Assembly (NCBI GenBank): GCA_034401795.1
Contig: CM067371.1
Span: forward strand, 78,281,333-78,345,332
Length of the DNA stretch: 64,000 nt
DNA from: Chaetoderma sp. LZ-2023a
Lineage: Eukaryota; Mollusca; Caudofoveata; Chaetodermatida; Chaetodermatidae
Direction of reading: 5' to 3'
The notes below the pieces were generated by a model. That model saw only the letters and a list, made by a program, of their open reading frames with translations, was not told where the DNA came from and searched no databases. Numbering within the stretch: the first letter of the stretch is position 1; every line of letters begins with the position of its first letter. Positions 63,700 through 64,000 of this stretch are shown piece after piece. Both the position numbers and the translations under genes were made by a program.

Positions 63700-64000
63700 G
63701 TCTATCACCTTCTTTCCCTAGAGGAAAGAGAGTAAACCGGCTATGTGAATCTGTGTTCGAGTCTATTTCTTAGTGTGTTTGTCATGGCTGGATTTTTTAG
63801 AGCTCTTAGATATGATCAAGTTCTGGATCTGTGTATATCTTGAGGAGTGCTGGTCCAATTTGACTCAGGATTTAACACAGAAGCTGCACACTCGCTGAAT
63901 ATTCAGAAAAGCCACCCGACCGAGAGTTGTTGGTGGCTTAGCCAACCACAGCCCCCGGTCAAGTCCTCTTCAAAACACCCAGCAAGAGGAGCTATGTCCC
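63431..64000. other. Unassigned DNA at the window end
   Basis: A-rich GAAAAAGAAGAG stretch (63490-63525), G-rich 63600-63640, an (ATT)n microsatellite at 63651-63699, and GC-richer sequence 63900-64000. On the minus strand short frames could belong to the element whose tail is at 63240, but no motif is recognisable. Confidence 0.4.
63651..63699 (+). repeat. (ATT)n microsatellite, about 16 units
   Basis: Perfect trinucleotide run. Confidence 0.97.

Overview
The window is eukaryotic nuclear DNA, most likely from a mollusc or a close lophotrochozoan relative. It is AT-rich intronic sequence loaded with transposons. It also carries repeat families I associate with bivalve genomes: units containing CAAGGGAGATAACTC, a terminal AGCTCAC..GGCCAGGTGAGCT hairpin, and many ACATGTA words. 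The species assignment is an inference from repeat style. No prokaryotic gene organisation is present.

Host gene. One host gene is visible: the 5' quarter of cytosolic isoleucyl-tRNA synthetase (IARS1), on the minus strand. Nine coding exons run from the initiator ATG at 61609 down to 7943. Every splice phase fits and the exons join into about 330 codons without a stop. They carry the HIGH-type motif (HYGH) and the first parts of the CP1 editing domain. Coding exon 1 is preceded by a 3' splice site, so an upstream 5' UTR exon is expected. The rest of the gene, including KMSKS and the anticodon-binding region, must lie left of the window. Intron 1 is about 22.8 kb and intron 4 about 12.4 kb; both are long because of transposons.

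Mobile elements. Seven DIRS-type tyrosine-recombinase retrotransposon copies, all minus strand, belong to three families. Family 1 is copies A (1-5113), B (11251-14940) and C (25678-30830). Family 2 is D2 (41281-43693), E (47786-54548, nearly intact) and F (about 59905-60502). Family 3 is D (43719-47471, continuing at 54549 after interruption by E). Other elements are a roughly 3.2 kb APE/RT LINE with two broken copies, a Penelope-like GIY-YIG fragment, two hAT elements with 8-bp target duplications (15474-19036 and 55337-59199), a Tc1/mariner element with 26-bp perfect terminal repeats (56028-57684), and many TTAA-flanked, piggyBac-like foldback MITEs. A 238-bp satellite trimer and several simple repeats complete the picture.

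Layout. 1-7942 is the intron downstream of coding exon 9 (DIRS A, satellite). 7943-9788 holds exons 9 and 8 with the Penelope fragment. 9789-19131 is intron 7 (DIRS B, hAT-1). 19132-23778 holds exons 7-5 among mollusc-type tandem repeats and MITEs. 23779-36137 is intron 4 (DIRS C, LINE-1). 36138-38669 holds exons 4-2. 38670-61490 is intron 1, a nest of LINE-2, D2, D interrupted by E, hAT-2 interrupted by mariner, F and LINE-3. 61491 onward is exon 1, upstream DNA and repeats.

Most interesting observation. Two DIRS insertions from different families, C and E, carry the same extra structure at their 3' side: a copy of the terminal repeat bracketed by an exactly 38-bp inverted duplication of the flanking DNA. 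I do not recognise this structure as a described DIRS integration product.
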